In this document: positions 38,932 to 51,985 of the stretch, piece by piece
How positions within the stretch are numbered: the stretch's first letter is position 1
Layout: the number at the start of each line of letters is the position of its first letter
Assembly: GCF_014192715.1 (NCBI RefSeq)
Contig: NZ_JACHYH010000001.1
Coordinates: 1,054,001 to 1,118,000 of the forward strand
DNA length: 64,000 bases
Source: Luteibacter sp. Sphag1AF
GTDB taxonomy: Bacteria > Pseudomonadota > Gammaproteobacteria > Xanthomonadales > Rhodanobacteraceae
Reading direction: 5' to 3'
Position numbers and translations under genes: made by a program
Notes under the pieces: generated by a model
Database searches by the model: none
What the model was told of the DNA's origin: nothing
Seen by the model: the letters and a program-made list of their open reading frames with translations, nothing else

Positions 38932-39889
38932 CAAGCGGTGCCAGCTGATCGCGCGAGACAATGGCGCAGGACTGAGTCGTGATGTTCTACGCATAGCCGA
39001 TGCCCTGCGTGCTTGCGGAAACGAAGCCACTCCGCTTGGACTTCCACACCGGGGCCGCCTTGCCGAATGGATGACGCGGCTGGCATGGAGTCGTCGCGCG
39101 CCCGCATTCGACCTGAACCTGATGCTGGAGCGCATTCGCCCCGAGTACCTGCGGGCCGCGATGCGCAATGTGCTCATACCCAACCCCGAATACTTTCGTC
39201 CGGAGGACCGCGCTGCGCTCAAGGACATGAATGCGGTGTGGGTAAAGACGCGTCACGCGGCTCATCTGTTTGAAGCGCTCGGCGTCGAAACGCACTTCAT
39301 TGGCTTTGACAGTGAAGATCGCCAGCGCCTGGACGTGCCACGAAAGCACGCCTTTTTCCATGGCCCCGGGCGCAGTGGCAATAAAGGCACACAGGCGCTG
39401 CTCCGGCTGTGGGCGAAGCATCCTGAATGGCCCATGCTTAACGTCGTGTGGCGACGCAAACGCGTAAACCTCGATACCGTCCCGCCCAACGTCACGCTGC
39501 TACGCGAACACATCAGCGACGACGATTATCGCCGCATGCAAAACGAACACCGTTTCCACCTGTGTCCTTCGCAAACCGAGGGCTATGGACACTACATCGC
39601 CGAGGCAATGAGCTGCGGTGCCGTGGTGATCACGCTTGACGCCGCCCCGATGAATGAACTGGTCACACCAGAGCGAGGGGTGCTGGTTGCCGCACGCCAG
39701 GGCGGTACGCAGGATCTGGCCACGCTTTATGCGTTCGACGATGCATCCATGGAAGCAGCCATTGAGCACTGCCTGTCCATGGACGAGCAAACCACCGCCG
39801 CACTGGGGCAGGCAGCCAGGCAATGGTTTGAAGACAATCGCGCCTCATTCCCCGCACGTTTGCAGGAAGCGCTTGTCGCACTGAACTGA
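38918..39889 (+). CDS. GT1-family (GT-B) glycosyltransferase
   Basis: 323 residues from ATG 38918, inside the end of the previous gene. GT-B fold: FFHGPGRSGNKGTQALLRLW, and the EGYGHYIAEAMSCGAVVI donor-site motif near residue 220. A typical membrane-associated sugar transferase for lipopolysaccharide or another glycan; substrate not readable. It ends 15 bp from the convergent GT2 gene. Confidence 0.85.
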   Translation: MIPTNKRCQLIARDNGAGLSRDVLRIADALRACGNEATPLGLPHRGRLAEWMTRLAWSRRAPAFDLNLMLERIRPEYLRAAMRNVLIPNPEYFRPEDRAALKDMNAVWVKTRHAAHLFEALGVETHFIGFDSEDRQRLDVPRKHAFFHGPGRSGNKGTQALLRLWAKHPEWPMLNVVWRRKRVNLDTVPPNVTLLREHISDDDYRRMQNEHRFHLCPSQTEGYGHYIAEAMSCGAVVITLDAAPMNELVTPERGVLVAARQGGTQDLATLYAFDDASMEAAIEHCLSMDEQTTAALGQAARQWFEDNRASFPARLQEALVALN

Positions 39890-39903
39890 CACCCGGCAAT
39901 GAC

Positions 39904-40737
39904 TCAGCGTGCCGCGCCAAACTCGGCCAGATGTCCGTCGATGCCGCGTTCGCAGCGAACGATATGCTGCTCCACCGTGTCACGAAACAGCCTGTTGTTC
40001 GACAGACTCATGTCGTTGACATCGGGCTGGGCACGCGATGCGTGCTCAAGATGCAGCGCCAGCGCCGCCCACTTGAGCTGACGCCGCTTCACACCCGCGT
40101 TACCAAGGCGCGCCGCCAGCTCACGATCTTCCGCGCCGTAGCCTTCCATGCGCTCGTCGAAGCCGTTCACACGCAGAAGATCGTCGCGCCAGAAGCTCAT
40201 GTTGCAACTCATCACGCGGCCGCCATTGCGCTTGCGTGCCTTCCAGCGCGCAAGCATCGGCTGATGGAACGCGTACAGGCGACGGGTTCCATCGAAGACG
40301 TTGAAATCAGCGGGAATCCACGGCGCAAACACGGGCTTGCCACCGGACAACAGTCGCGCCGTCTCTGCATCCGTGACCTTCAGGCGACCACCCTGAAGAA
40401 AATGGCCACGCTCAGCCAGCATCAGATGATCGGCGACGAAGTCGCGATGCAGAAGCATGTCGCCGTCGATGAGGATCACGTAATCGCCCCGCGCAGCAGC
40501 GAACCCGCGGTTTCGCGCACGCGCTGCACGGAAGCCGGCGTCTTCCTGCCACACATGGCGAAGCGGTACGGGGAAGCGTGCAGCAAAGCCTGCTACCAGC
40601 TCGGCCGTCTGCGCGGCTGAGCCGTCGTCGGCCACAATCACCTCGTCCGGCAGCGTGCTTTGCGCCGCCACGCTGTCAAGCACGACACGAAGCGCATCGG
40701 GCCAGTTGTAGGTAAGGACGACGAGGCTGACTTTCAT
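39904..40737 (-). CDS. GT2-family glycosyltransferase
   Basis: 277 residues. GT-A fold with VVLTYNWPDALRVVLDSV, ADDGSA, LIDGDMLLHRDF (DxD-type site) and a galactosyltransferase-like C-terminal block GYGAEDRELAARL. Last gene of the minus-strand run: O-antigen-ligase-like, UDP-xylose synthase, GT2, GT2. Probably builds a core or surface glycan; the specific sugar is unknown. Confidence 0.85.
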   Translation of the reverse strand: MKVSLVVLTYNWPDALRVVLDSVAAQSTLPDEVIVADDGSAAQTAELVAGFAARFPVPLRHVWQEDAGFRAARARNRGFAAARGDYVILIDGDMLLHRDFVADHLMLAERGHFLQGGRLKVTDAETARLLSGGKPVFAPWIPADFNVFDGTRRLYAFHQPMLARWKARKRNGGRVMSCNMSFWRDDLLRVNGFDERMEGYGAEDRELAARLGNAGVKRRQLKWAALALHLEHASRAQPDVNDMSLSNNRLFRDTVEQHIVRCERGIDGHLAEFGAAR

Positions 40738-40743
40738 GCGGGC

Positions 40744-41661
40744 TTACTTCTTTCCACCGCGCATGCCATGGGCAAGAATCGCCACCGCACGCTGCAGACG
40801 CTTCCAGCAGGTGGCAGGGCCACGCAGTGCAATGTCGGCATACATGCAGGCTTCCTTCCAGTCAGGGCGCGCCCGGGACTTGAACTCCTGCTTGACCAGA
40901 TCCAGCGTATGGACGTCCAGATGCATGCGGTCAGCGTAGAAGTTGATCAGGCTGCGCGAACGGAATTTCGCAAGAAACTCGCCCGCTTTCTTCTGATCGT
41001 GCCACCAGCCGTTACGCCCGTGAATGCGGTAATCGACCTGTCCGGTCGGAAGAAAATATTTCTTCGCGCCCAGCACGCTTGCACCAAACACCAGACAGTT
41101 GTCGGCGGAAATACGCCACTGCGCCACGAAGTCCGGCGGCAGATCCAGCACGCGATTGGCCAGCGTGCGACGCAACGCCAGCGCGGAGGTGGGAGCACCG
41201 TACCAGTGTCCGCGCACCCAGGTGGCAAGCACGGTATACCCGATGTCCTGCGCTTCGTCGGCATATCCCTGGCGACCGCTCTCGTTGCCAATCAGCTGCA
41301 CGTCCGAGAACACGAAGTCGATGTCTGCACGGGTGTCGAAAACCGCTGCCAGCTCGCGCAGATAGTGGGTACTCCAGCGATCGTCCGCGTCCAGGAAGCA
41401 CACGACGTCGCCAGCAGCCTGCGCCAATCCCCGCTGAAATGCGGCTAGCTGGCCACCATTGGGGCCAGTGATCAGGCGAACGCGCGCATCGTTCCCATAG
41501 TGCTCGCCAAGCAGTTCGAGCGAGCCATCCGTCGAACCATCGTCGACAACAATCACTTCCAGTGGCGCGCGGCTCTGGGCCAGTGCACTGTTGACTGCCT
41601 CAACGACGAAGTCGCGGTAGTTGTAATTGGTAACGACAACCGAGAACGTCAGTTGCGCCAT
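40744..41661 (-). CDS. GT2-family glycosyltransferase
   Basis: 305 residues. TFSVVVTNYNYRDFVVEAV, VDDGSTDGS and CFLDADDRWSTHYL give the GT-A donor site (DADD). One base separates it from the UDP-xylose synthase gene and 6 bp from the next GT2. Given the adjacent decarboxylase, a xylosyl donor is a natural guess. Confidence 0.87.
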   Translation of the reverse strand: MAQLTFSVVVTNYNYRDFVVEAVNSALAQSRAPLEVIVVDDGSTDGSLELLGEHYGNDARVRLITGPNGGQLAAFQRGLAQAAGDVVCFLDADDRWSTHYLRELAAVFDTRADIDFVFSDVQLIGNESGRQGYADEAQDIGYTVLATWVRGHWYGAPTSALALRRTLANRVLDLPPDFVAQWRISADNCLVFGASVLGAKKYFLPTGQVDYRIHGRNGWWHDQKKAGEFLAKFRSRSLINFYADRMHLDVHTLDLVKQEFKSRARPDWKEACMYADIALRGPATCWKRLQRAVAILAHGMRGGKK

Positions 41662-41662
41662 G

Positions 41663-42601
<939 letters not shown>

Positions 42602-42639
42602 TACACCATCTCGAAGCCGTGAGCGAACACGGCGGGTTG

Positions 42640-43932
42640 TTAATTACCGGGAATGATATCCGGGCTGCCCGCTTCGCGCTTGCGAAGAGCGAGAGCCACG
42701 GCAAGGGACACCGGAAGCCAGACGAGAATCCAGCCCGGCCGGGGGCTGTCCAGCAACTGCGGCATGTCGAACTGCAGAACGACCGAGGCATACACCCAGA
42801 GGCCCAGCAGGATTCTGCCCCGGAATTCGTGACGCTGACGCCAGCCCTGCCAGCCTGTCAGGAACCACAGCGCGAGGGTGAGTGCCAGCCCGGGAATGCC
42901 CAGTTCCAGCAGCACCTGGCTCAGCACGTTATGACTGTGCGTATAGACCTGGCCGGCGACCCAGAGCGAGATGGGCGTGCCCTGCCCCTGACCCAGCCAG
43001 GGGTGCTGCGCGATTTGCAGCAGCGATTGCTCCAGCAACTGCGGGCGCAGCGACGTGCCGCGCTCGGTCAGCAGGTGCGTGGGAATCGCGATGGCTACGG
43101 CCAGCACCAGAAGACCGATGGCGATCAGCCAGTGACGCAGCCGCATCGACTGCCACAGAGGCGCCAGCACCACACAGGCACCCAGCGCCAGCCACACGCC
43201 GCGGGTATGGGTCATGCCCACAAAGGCCAGCAGCGCGAGGATGGCAAGCCAGCGCAGCGCGGACAGCGTGCGCATCGGCAGGCGCAGCTGGGTCAGCCAG
43301 ATGACCACCGCGCCCATCAGCGCAGCGGCGTAATTCGTAGTGGCGATGGTCCCGTCGCCCGAGATGCGCTCGGACGGGTCCGGGTGCAGCAGGAAAAGCA
43401 CGCAATAGAAACCCGCACACAGCGCCACGCCCATGCCGCCCACGAAAAGCAGCGCATTGGGGTAGTCGTCGGTGTCGGCGTCCCATATCTGCCAGGCCAG
43501 CACAAAGGTCATCACGCTGAGCAGACGCCCTAGCTCATCACCGGGTCGGCGCAGGGCGGCCCACGCCAGCGACACCGTTGCCCACGCAAGCATCAGCAGG
43601 AACACGCGAAACAGCGGCAGGGGCCAGAGACGGCGCCAGAGGCGGCCACGATGCGCAAAGGCCAGGCAAAGCGCTGGCAGGTACATCAGCACAATCAGGC
43701 TGCCCTGATAGGCCTTGCCCGGATTGAACGACGCGCCAGCGGGCATGACGACCATGCCGAGCAGGAGCCACAGCACGCCAAAACCGAGCACGAAACGCCA
43801 TGGATCGCGACGGAGCGAGGTCAGCATGTCGGCGACGGTCGTGCCTGAAATGCGCGTCGTCCCTTGCGCGTCCGCCAGGTCGCGCTTGACTCCCTGCGGC
43901 GAAGGAACCGGATCACTCATACGGACAGACAT
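42640..43932 (-). CDS. O-antigen ligase-like polymerase/ligase (WaaL/Wzy family)
   Basis: 430 residues with 10-12 hydrophobic helices. Periplasmic loop signature [19 protein letters not shown] contains the His of the O-antigen ligase family. It probably joins polymer to lipid A-core at the periplasmic face; whether it is WaaL or a Wzy polymerase cannot be settled. Start at ATG 43932; ATG 43920 is an alternative. First gene of its run. Confidence 0.85.
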   Translation of the reverse strand: MSVRMSDPVPSPQGVKRDLADAQGTTRISGTTVADMLTSLRRDPWRFVLGFGVLWLLLGMVVMPAGASFNPGKAYQGSLIVLMYLPALCLAFAHRGRLWRRLWPLPLFRVFLLMLAWATVSLAWAALRRPGDELGRLLSVMTFVLAWQIWDADTDDYPNALLFVGGMGVALCAGFYCVLFLLHPDPSERISGDGTIATTNYAAALMGAVVIWLTQLRLPMRTLSALRWLAILALLAFVGMTHTRGVWLALGACVVLAPLWQSMRLRHWLIAIGLLVLAVAIAIPTHLLTERGTSLRPQLLEQSLLQIAQHPWLGQGQGTPISLWVAGQVYTHSHNVLSQVLLELGIPGLALTLALWFLTGWQGWRQRHEFRGRILLGLWVYASVVLQFDMPQLLDSPRPGWILVWLPVSLAVALALRKREAGSPDIIPGN

Positions 43933-44093
43933 TCCCGACGCTCAACTCCGTAGATCAAGTGGCTCATTTTAAAGTGGATATTGCGGCGCACATACTGCGG
44001 GATCTGACCTGAAAACCAGCCGACCACGAAAACCTGCCACGAATTCAATCCACTAAATCACATTCGGGATGCCCTGTAGCTAGAATACACGAC

Positions 44094-44909
44094 ATGCCCA
44101 CGCTCCCCATCACCCTCGTCGTCATCACCCACAACGAGGCCGAGAACATCGCCCGTTGCCTGGACAGCGTGCCGTTCGCGGCGGAAAAACTCGTGATCGA
44201 CAGCGGCAGCGAGGACGACACGGTAGCCGTAGCGCAGGCGCATGGTGCCCGGGTGGTTCATCAGGACTGGCTGGGCTTCGGCCCCCAGCGCAACGCGGCC
44301 GCCACGCACTGCACCCACGACTGGATTCTGGCGCTGGACGCTGACGAATACCTGTCTCCGGGCCTGGCCGCGGAGCTCGCCGAAAAGCTTCCGGCCCTGA
44401 TGGCGGGCAACAGCCCCGCCATCATCCTTCGCCGCAGCACTGTGTACATGGGCCGCCCCATGCGCTGGTACCGGCCCGCCATGGGCGAAAAGATGGCGCG
44501 CATCTACCACCGTGCCCGCGCCCGCTGGGCGGATGTGCGGGTGCATGAGTCGCTGCGCTACGAAGGCTCGGCGCCGGTGATGAAAACACCGTTCAACCAC
44601 GCCAATAACCCCACTCTCGTGCACAAGCAGCTCAAGGTGCTTCGCTACTCGGAGCTCAAGTGCATCGACTGGCTGGACAAGGGCAAGCCGGTTCGCATGT
44701 GGCAGGCGCCGTTTGTTTTCTTCCTGGCCTTTATCAAGGACTATCTGTTCCGACTGGCCTTTCTGGACGGCTGGCGCGGCTTCATGATCGCGCAGACCGC
44801 GGCCAGCTATGCCCTGTACAAGCGCATGCGCTACTACGAAATGCGCAACAACCCCGATTCGGTACGCATGGCCAAGGCCGCCCTCACCCGCCACAAGATT
44901 GATCGCTGA
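44094..44909 (+). CDS. WaaE/KdtX-like GT2 glycosyltransferase
   Basis: 271 residues. The pattern LVVITHNEAENIARCLDSV, IDSGSEDDT, LGFGPQRNAAATH and LALDADEYL is that of WaaE/KdtX lipopolysaccharide core glucosyltransferases. A TAGAAT box at 44081-44086 is only 7 bp from the ATG, so the transcript may be leaderless. It is 3 bp before the glycerophosphotransferase gene. Confidence 0.88.
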   Translation: MPTLPITLVVITHNEAENIARCLDSVPFAAEKLVIDSGSEDDTVAVAQAHGARVVHQDWLGFGPQRNAAATHCTHDWILALDADEYLSPGLAAELAEKLPALMAGNSPAIILRRSTVYMGRPMRWYRPAMGEKMARIYHRARARWADVRVHESLRYEGSAPVMKTPFNHANNPTLVHKQLKVLRYSELKCIDWLDKGKPVRMWQAPFVFFLAFIKDYLFRLAFLDGWRGFMIAQTAASYALYKRMRYYEMRNNPDSVRMAKAALTRHKIDR

Positions 44910-44912
44910 CTC

Positions 44913-45953
44913 ATGCCGGATAAAAAGAAGCATTACCTCCTTTATGGCTCGGAGCGCTACGCGCTGGCGATTCTTCGCCCGCTTCAGGAGGCCATCCGGG
45001 CGCGCGGTGATGAGGCGGCGTGGTTCTTCGACGGCCCCGGTGGCGAAGACCTGGTGGCTGGCGAAACCTGGCTGCGCACGACCGAAGAGGTCCGGCATTT
45101 CAACCCCATCGCCGTGGTCACTTCCAGCAATGCGGTGCCGCATTTCTTCCCGGGTGTGAAGGTTGAGACCTTCCATGGTTTCGATGCCGGCAAGCCCCGG
45201 CATATCTATATCCGTGGTTTCTTCGACCTGTACTGCACCACGGGCCCCCGCGACACGAAGGCCTTCGGCGACATCGCCAGCAAGGTGGGGCACTTCACGG
45301 TGATGGAAACCGGCTGGCCGAAGCTCGATCCCTTCATGAAGGAAATCGGCGAAGGGCCGGTGCCGCCCGTGCGCCAGCCGCCGGTGATCCTGTACCACTC
45401 CACGTTCTCGCCCTCGTGGAGCGCGGCTGAAATCCTGTACGACAAGGTCCGGCAGATGTCCCGCGATGGCCGCTATCGCTGGATCGTGACCTTCCATCCG
45501 AAGATGAACCCGGAAACCACGGCGAAATTCCGCGCGCTGCAAAACGAGCACCTGCGCTTCGCCGACGACGACAACATCCTGGATCTGTTCGGTCAGGTCG
45601 ACATGATGTGCTCGGACACCTCCTCGGCACTCAACGAATTCCTGCTCACGGGCAAGCCCGTGGTCACCTTCAAGAATCGCCGGCCGGGTCCGCAGCTGAT
45701 CGACATCGACGATCCGGCGCAGTTCGAGCCGGCAATTGAGAAAGCACTTTCCCGTCCGCCCGAGCTGATGAAGGCCATCCGCGACTACGCCGATTCGATC
45801 CACCCCTACCGGGATGGCCATTCGAGTGAGCGGGTGCTGGACGCCATCGACCGGTTCATCGCGGCTGGCGGGCGCAGCCGCAAACGCAAGCCCATGAATT
45901 TCTGGCGCAAGCTCAAGATCCGTCGCCGCATCGGTTACTGGGGCCCGGCCTGA
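44913..45953 (+). CDS. CDP-glycerol glycerophosphotransferase-like protein
   Basis: 346 residues. Family blocks: LYHSTFSPSWSAAEILYD, FHPKMNPE, MMCSDTSSALNEFLLTGKPVV. These proteins build teichoic acids in Gram-positives; in Xanthomonadales a homologue sits with core genes and may add glycerol-phosphate or another polyol-phosphate to lipopolysaccharide. No membrane helix; basic C-terminus (RSRKRKP, RRRIGYW) could bind membrane. Confidence 0.85.
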   Translation: MPDKKKHYLLYGSERYALAILRPLQEAIRARGDEAAWFFDGPGGEDLVAGETWLRTTEEVRHFNPIAVVTSSNAVPHFFPGVKVETFHGFDAGKPRHIYIRGFFDLYCTTGPRDTKAFGDIASKVGHFTVMETGWPKLDPFMKEIGEGPVPPVRQPPVILYHSTFSPSWSAAEILYDKVRQMSRDGRYRWIVTFHPKMNPETTAKFRALQNEHLRFADDDNILDLFGQVDMMCSDTSSALNEFLLTGKPVVTFKNRRPGPQLIDIDDPAQFEPAIEKALSRPPELMKAIRDYADSIHPYRDGHSSERVLDAIDRFIAAGGRSRKRKPMNFWRKLKIRRRIGYWGPA

Positions 45954-46051
45954 ACCCCTGCACCGTCCATTGACGGCCGCCGCGGTACGCAGTTGCACGT
46001 CGTAAGCGATATGCACCTTCAAGCGTTTAGACTGACCCACACTAGAAAACG

Positions 46052-48016
46052 GTGACGAGACCCTTGCCCGCCAGCGCCTTTACCCGCTCCGAACACCTTC
46101 GCGCCCTCTGGCCCTGGCTGCCTTTGTGGGCCGCGATGTCCCTTCTGGCCATTTTCTCGCATGGCCCGATGCCGATGTTCTCCACGCGGACGCTCGCCGT
46201 GGCATGGGAAATGTGGGCGCACGGTCACTGGCTGGTGCCCTACATCAACGGCGCCCCGTACAGCGAGAAGGTGCCGCTGCTGTTCTGGTTCATCCATGCG
46301 GGCTGGTTCGTCTTCGGCGTCAACGACATCTGGCCGCGCGTGCTCGAAGTGCTGTTTGGCGGCATCCAGCTTGTGCTGGCTACCGTGCTCGCGGCGCGCA
46401 TGTTCCCCACCCGTCCGTGGGTGGCTCGCGCTACGCCCTGGTTGCTGATGTCGCTGTCGTACGCCTTTCTGTTCGGCCAGCAGATCATGTATGAGGTGCT
46501 GCTGTCCGTCTGGGTGCTGGGCGCCATTTTGTGCCTGACGCCCACACGCCGTCGGGCTGAACCGCGCTGGTGGCTGTTCGGCCTGCTGGTGGGCGCGGGC
46601 CTGCTCACCAAGGGACCGGTGATGCTGGTCCACGTGGTATTCCCCCTTCTTCTGGGGCCGCTGTGGAACGACTGGGCACGTCAGAACAAGGCGCGCTGGT
46701 ACGGCTTTGGCCTGCTGGGCATCCTCCTTGGCCTCGCCCTGCTGCTTGCATGGGCCATCCCGGCCGGCTTCGCGGGGGGCGATGAATACCGTCAGCGCCT
46801 CTTCTTCACCCAGACCGCCGGTCGGGTTGTGGATGGTGCACACGCTCACGCATTGCAGAATCACGCGCGCCCGGCCTGGACTTACCTGCTGTGGCTGCCG
46901 GCCCTCCTGTTCCCGGCCATCGGCTGGCTGCGTGCCGTCGTCGGTGTTCCCGGCATGCTGTTCCAGCGCCCGTGGAACCGCCTGGTCGCGCCCGCGCTCG
47001 CCCTGTCGGCGATATCCGGCGTCGCCCTGCTTGTGATTGGCCTGGCTCACCTGAGTGTGCCCAACGGGCTGCCCCAGATACTGGTCATCGCATTCATCCT
47101 GCCGCTGTTCATCGCCCTGCTTGGCCAGCCGCTTGAGCCGGGTGTGCGCATGCTGCTGTGCTGGCTGCTGCCCACCCTGCTGGTCTTCTCGCTGATTACC
47201 GGCAAGCAGGCTTACTACGTGCTGCCGGAATTCGGGGGCGCCGTCATGCTGATCGCGGCAGGCGTGGCTCACCTGCGCGAACACCACCCCCGGATGGCCT
47301 CGCGCTATCTGCTGGGCACCTGGCCGCTCGCCGTGGGCGGATTTGTCCTGGCAGCGGCCCTGTTCGCCATGCCCACCCTGGTGGCGCATGGACACCTGAC
47401 CGGCGTATGGGTCGTGGACCTCGCGCCCTACGCGCGCTTCTTCGCCGTGGTGTTCGTCGTGCTGGGCGCACTCCTGCTTCTGCACGGACGCGGCGAAATG
47501 CGACGTCTGGCCTTCGCCGGCCTGATCGGCACCGTGGCCATCAATGCCCTGTGGACGCTGGGCGCCTGGCACAACTACGACTTCCACCCGGCGGCACGCT
47601 ACCTCAGCGCAGCCGACGCGGCAGGCCAGCCCATCGCGAACCTTGGTCGCGGTTACAACGGCCAGTACCACTTCGCCGGGCGGCTGATGCATCCCATCGT
47701 GCGTATCAACGAAAGCGGCAACGCATCAAACGATGCGCCTGACGACGACGATGACGACAACACGCCGCACAATGGCGACAGCCTGTACGAATTTGCACGC
47801 AAGAGCCCCAATGGCGTCGTCGTCTCCTACGCCAGCAAACTGACCCCGACCGACCTGCGCTACGCGCGCCTGGTCCAACCGGCGTTTTCCAGCTGGCTGC
47901 TGATCTGGGACGCGCGCACCCTGGCAGCGCTCCGCGCAGGCCGGGTGCCGCCTGACCCGAGGCAGCCCACGCTCATGTATCCCACCGACTACTGGCGCTA
48001 CAAGGTGGTGCGTTGA
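46052..48016 (+). CDS. ArnT-like (GT83/PMT) glycosyltransferase
   Basis: 654 residues, GTG start at 46052 with no ATG nearby. About 11 hydrophobic helices; AGLLTKGP-type motif as LVGAGLLTKGPVM, shared with the 37198 protein (GLGVITKGVGVLA). C-terminal periplasmic domain of about 120 residues contains an acidic run of aspartates (DAPDDDDDDNT). It likely moves a sugar from polyprenyl phosphate to lipid A or core. TPR gene follows by overlap. Confidence 0.85.
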   Translation: MTRPLPASAFTRSEHLRALWPWLPLWAAMSLLAIFSHGPMPMFSTRTLAVAWEMWAHGHWLVPYINGAPYSEKVPLLFWFIHAGWFVFGVNDIWPRVLEVLFGGIQLVLATVLAARMFPTRPWVARATPWLLMSLSYAFLFGQQIMYEVLLSVWVLGAILCLTPTRRRAEPRWWLFGLLVGAGLLTKGPVMLVHVVFPLLLGPLWNDWARQNKARWYGFGLLGILLGLALLLAWAIPAGFAGGDEYRQRLFFTQTAGRVVDGAHAHALQNHARPAWTYLLWLPALLFPAIGWLRAVVGVPGMLFQRPWNRLVAPALALSAISGVALLVIGLAHLSVPNGLPQILVIAFILPLFIALLGQPLEPGVRMLLCWLLPTLLVFSLITGKQAYYVLPEFGGAVMLIAAGVAHLREHHPRMASRYLLGTWPLAVGGFVLAAALFAMPTLVAHGHLTGVWVVDLAPYARFFAVVFVVLGALLLLHGRGEMRRLAFAGLIGTVAINALWTLGAWHNYDFHPAARYLSAADAAGQPIANLGRGYNGQYHFAGRLMHPIVRINESGNASNDAPDDDDDDNTPHNGDSLYEFARKSPNGVVVSYASKLTPTDLRYARLVQPAFSSWLLIWDARTLAALRAGRVPPDPRQPTLMYPTDYWRYKVVR

Positions 48017-48333
48017 ACGACGACATGCTCGACCGGCTTCGCGCCCAGACCGGCGGCGTCCGCGATGGCGCCCTGTTGCGGTTCTCCATCGCCAACACGC
48101 TGCTGGGACTCAGCCGTTATGCCGAGGCGGCGGACGAATTTCGCGAAGCCCTGCGCTTCGACCCGACGTACTCGGCCGCGTGGAAGCTGCTGGGCAAAGC
48201 GTTGCTGGCGGCAAACGACGAACCCGGCGCTGCCGCCGCCTGGACCTCAGGCATCGAAGCGGCGGTACGCCGCGGCGACAAGCAGGCCGAGAAAGAAATG
48301 ACCGTGTTCCTGCGTCGGCTTCCTGGCCAGTAA
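48013..48333 (+). CDS. Small TPR protein
   Basis: 106 residues from TTG 48013 overlapping the previous stop (TTGA); ATG 48025 is the alternative. Two TPR repeats at about 25-85 ([58 protein letters not shown]). No signal peptide, so cytoplasmic. Widespread short TPR relatives are uncharacterised; the coupling suggests it may steady or regulate the neighbouring enzyme. It ends 19 bp from the convergent LpxL-like gene. Confidence 0.8.
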   Translation: MNDDMLDRLRAQTGGVRDGALLRFSIANTLLGLSRYAEAADEFREALRFDPTYSAAWKLLGKALLAANDEPGAAAAWTSGIEAAVRRGDKQAEKEMTVFLRRLPGQ

Positions 48334-48352
48334 CCGCAAGCCGGACACCGGA

Positions 48353-49240
48353 TCAGCGATACGGGCTCGGCCGGTCGCCCGCCGTGTAGCGCTTGTAGTG
48401 CCACTGGTACTGCGGAAAAGCCCGCTCCACGCACGCCTCCACACCACGGTTCAGCGCAGCGCACGCCACCTTCAGATCGTTGCTGGCCAGTCCTTCCGGC
48501 GCGGGCAGGATGTGAATGCGGTAACCCGCCCCGTCAGGCAGCCGCTCGGCAAAGCTGAACAGAACAGTCGCCCCCGTCCTGGCTGCCAGGCGGGGCAGGA
48601 GAACGCCAGTGAGCGCGTCCACGCCGAAGAACGGCGCGAACTCGCCCTCGCCTTCGCGGGGTTTCTGGTCCGGAAGAATGCCCACCGACCCGCCGGCCGC
48701 CAGACGCTTGTACAACGCCCGCACGCCCGCACCCTCAGCCCGCACCTGCTCCGGCGCCAGCGCTCCACGCACCTTGCGCAACAGGGCTTCAATGGCGGCG
48801 ATGCGGGGCGGCCGATACAGGATGGCCATCGGCGTGCGGCTGCACAGCCAGTAGTTGAGCAATTCCCAGCAGCCCAGGTGCGGCGCGGCGATGATGACTC
48901 CCTTCCCGGAGGCCAGCGCCGCATCAAACAGTTCCACGCCACGCACGTCGCGGATCAGCTTCAGCGCACGTGGGGCGCCGGCGCCCCAGATACTGGCCAT
49001 CTCCGTCACGGACTTGCCGCTTTCCTCCATCGTCCGCGTCAGCAATTCCTGCTGCGCAGTGTCGGTGAGGTCGGGGCGGGTGAGCCGGAGATTGACCGCC
49101 GTGTACCGCGAGGCGCGGGTGCCACGACGCAGCGAAAACCGCCCGATAGCCGCACCGACGGCATGAACGGTGCGCAAAGGGGTCAGGCTCACGAGCCGCA
49201 GAAGGAGATAAACGAGGTAGATGTCCGGACGCATCCACAC
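48353..49240 (-). CDS. LpxL/HtrB-type lipid A acyltransferase
   Basis: 295 residues. HxxxxE catalytic motif H121 to E126 in [11 protein letters not shown]; one N-terminal helix anchors it ([16 protein letters not shown]). The end block [10 protein letters not shown] is typical of lauroyl/myristoyl transferases. It adds a secondary acyl chain to Kdo2-lipid IVA. Not assigned to LpxL or LpxM because both share these motifs. Divergent from dtd. Confidence 0.9.
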   Translation of the reverse strand: MWMRPDIYLVYLLLRLVSLTPLRTVHAVGAAIGRFSLRRGTRASRYTAVNLRLTRPDLTDTAQQELLTRTMEESGKSVTEMASIWGAGAPRALKLIRDVRGVELFDAALASGKGVIIAAPHLGCWELLNYWLCSRTPMAILYRPPRIAAIEALLRKVRGALAPEQVRAEGAGVRALYKRLAAGGSVGILPDQKPREGEGEFAPFFGVDALTGVLLPRLAARTGATVLFSFAERLPDGAGYRIHILPAPEGLASNDLKVACAALNRGVEACVERAFPQYQWHYKRYTAGDRPSPYR

Positions 49241-49324
49241 AGTTTAGGGCATGCGCGACAGATCCCCCTTCCCCGCGCGCGCCCTTCCGTTAAGCTGTGG
49301 GCCACCTCGCCGTTACAGCACCCC

Positions 49325-49765
49325 ATGATTGCACTGATCCAGCGGGTCGACTCCGCGCGCGTCGATGTAGAAAACCAGACGGTGGGGGCCATTGGCCCGG
49401 GCTTGCTTGCCCTTGTGGCAGTCGAGCCCGACGATGGCCAGACCCAGTGCGTCCGCATGCTGGAGCGGCTGCTGGGCTATCGGGTGTTCTCGGACACAGA
49501 AGGCCGCATGAACCTCAGCCTCGGCCAGACCGGTGGCGGCCTGCTGCTGGTCAGCCAGTTCACCCTGGCGGCCGACACCCGCAAGGGCATGCGCCCGAGC
49601 TTTACCTCTGCGGCACCGCCCGAACACGGCCGCCGGTGGTTCGATCGACTGGTGGAATTGGCCCGCCAGGCCCACCCGGGGGTGGAAATCGGCCAGTTCG
49701 GTGCCCATATGAAAGTTCACCTGGTCAACGACGGCCCCGTCACTTTCCGTCTGGAAGTGCGTTGA
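49325..49765 (+). CDS. dtd: D-aminoacyl-tRNA deacylase
   Basis: 146 residues from ATG 49325, the usual length. Motifs [12 protein letters not shown] and [12 protein letters not shown], plus the GPVT end block ([10 protein letters not shown]). It removes D-amino acids from mischarged tRNA. The long in-frame extension upstream is the shadow of the acyltransferase. Confidence 0.97.
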   Translation: MIALIQRVDSARVDVENQTVGAIGPGLLALVAVEPDDGQTQCVRMLERLLGYRVFSDTEGRMNLSLGQTGGGLLLVSQFTLAADTRKGMRPSFTSAAPPEHGRRWFDRLVELARQAHPGVEIGQFGAHMKVHLVNDGPVTFRLEVR

Positions 49766-49882
49766 ACCATGCATGGCAGGCAAGCCACCCTTTCCCCTCC
49801 CGCCCACGTGGCGCGTCCGGCCACATGCGGCCATCTGGCGCGATTCTTGCGTTGGTGCGCGGAGGCCGATCCACTTGAAAAC

Positions 49883-49911
49883 TGGTCAAAAAATCATCAA
49901 ATGACTATACT
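49883..49911 (+). promoter_or_regulatory. Putative rpoD promoter
   Basis: TGGTCA (49883-49888), 17-bp spacer, TATACT (49906-49911), about 30 bp before the rpoD ATG. The surrounding stretch is A-rich. Confidence 0.55.
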
Positions 49912-49941
49912 GATCGGTTCCTGTAACCCGCGGCGGTCGGC

Positions 49942-51801
<1,860 letters not shown>

Positions 51802-51828
51802 TCGGTTTCGACAAGGCAGACAAGAACA

Positions 51829-51853
51829 ACGCCCGCGAAAGCGGGCGTTTTTT
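51829..51853 (+). terminator. Intrinsic terminator of rpoD
   Basis: Stem ACGCCCGC with GCGGGCGT (51829-51836 and 51841-51848), loop GAAA, then a T run, 27 bp after the rpoD stop. Confidence 0.93.
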
Positions 51854-51985
51854 GTGTGACATTCTGGCCAGCCCGCACGTGACAGGCGTGCACTACGAAT
51901 TTGCTCAACACAGAACGTGACGCCCTCCGCATTGCATCAGGACCGCTGAGCCTATTCTCACGCGCCCATGTTCACGGAGCGAACG

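Noticed and set aside
44058-46040. 660-codon minus-strand frame
   Set aside because: It lies opposite the WaaE-like and glycerophosphotransferase genes, which carry clear family motifs.
46019-47692. 557-codon minus-strand frame
   Set aside because: Opposite the ArnT-like gene; composition is that of a GC-rich shadow.
51860-51985. Possible promoter (TTGCAT/TATTCT) before paralogue A
   Set aside because: Spacer is only 15 bp and boxes are weak; not listed as a feature.
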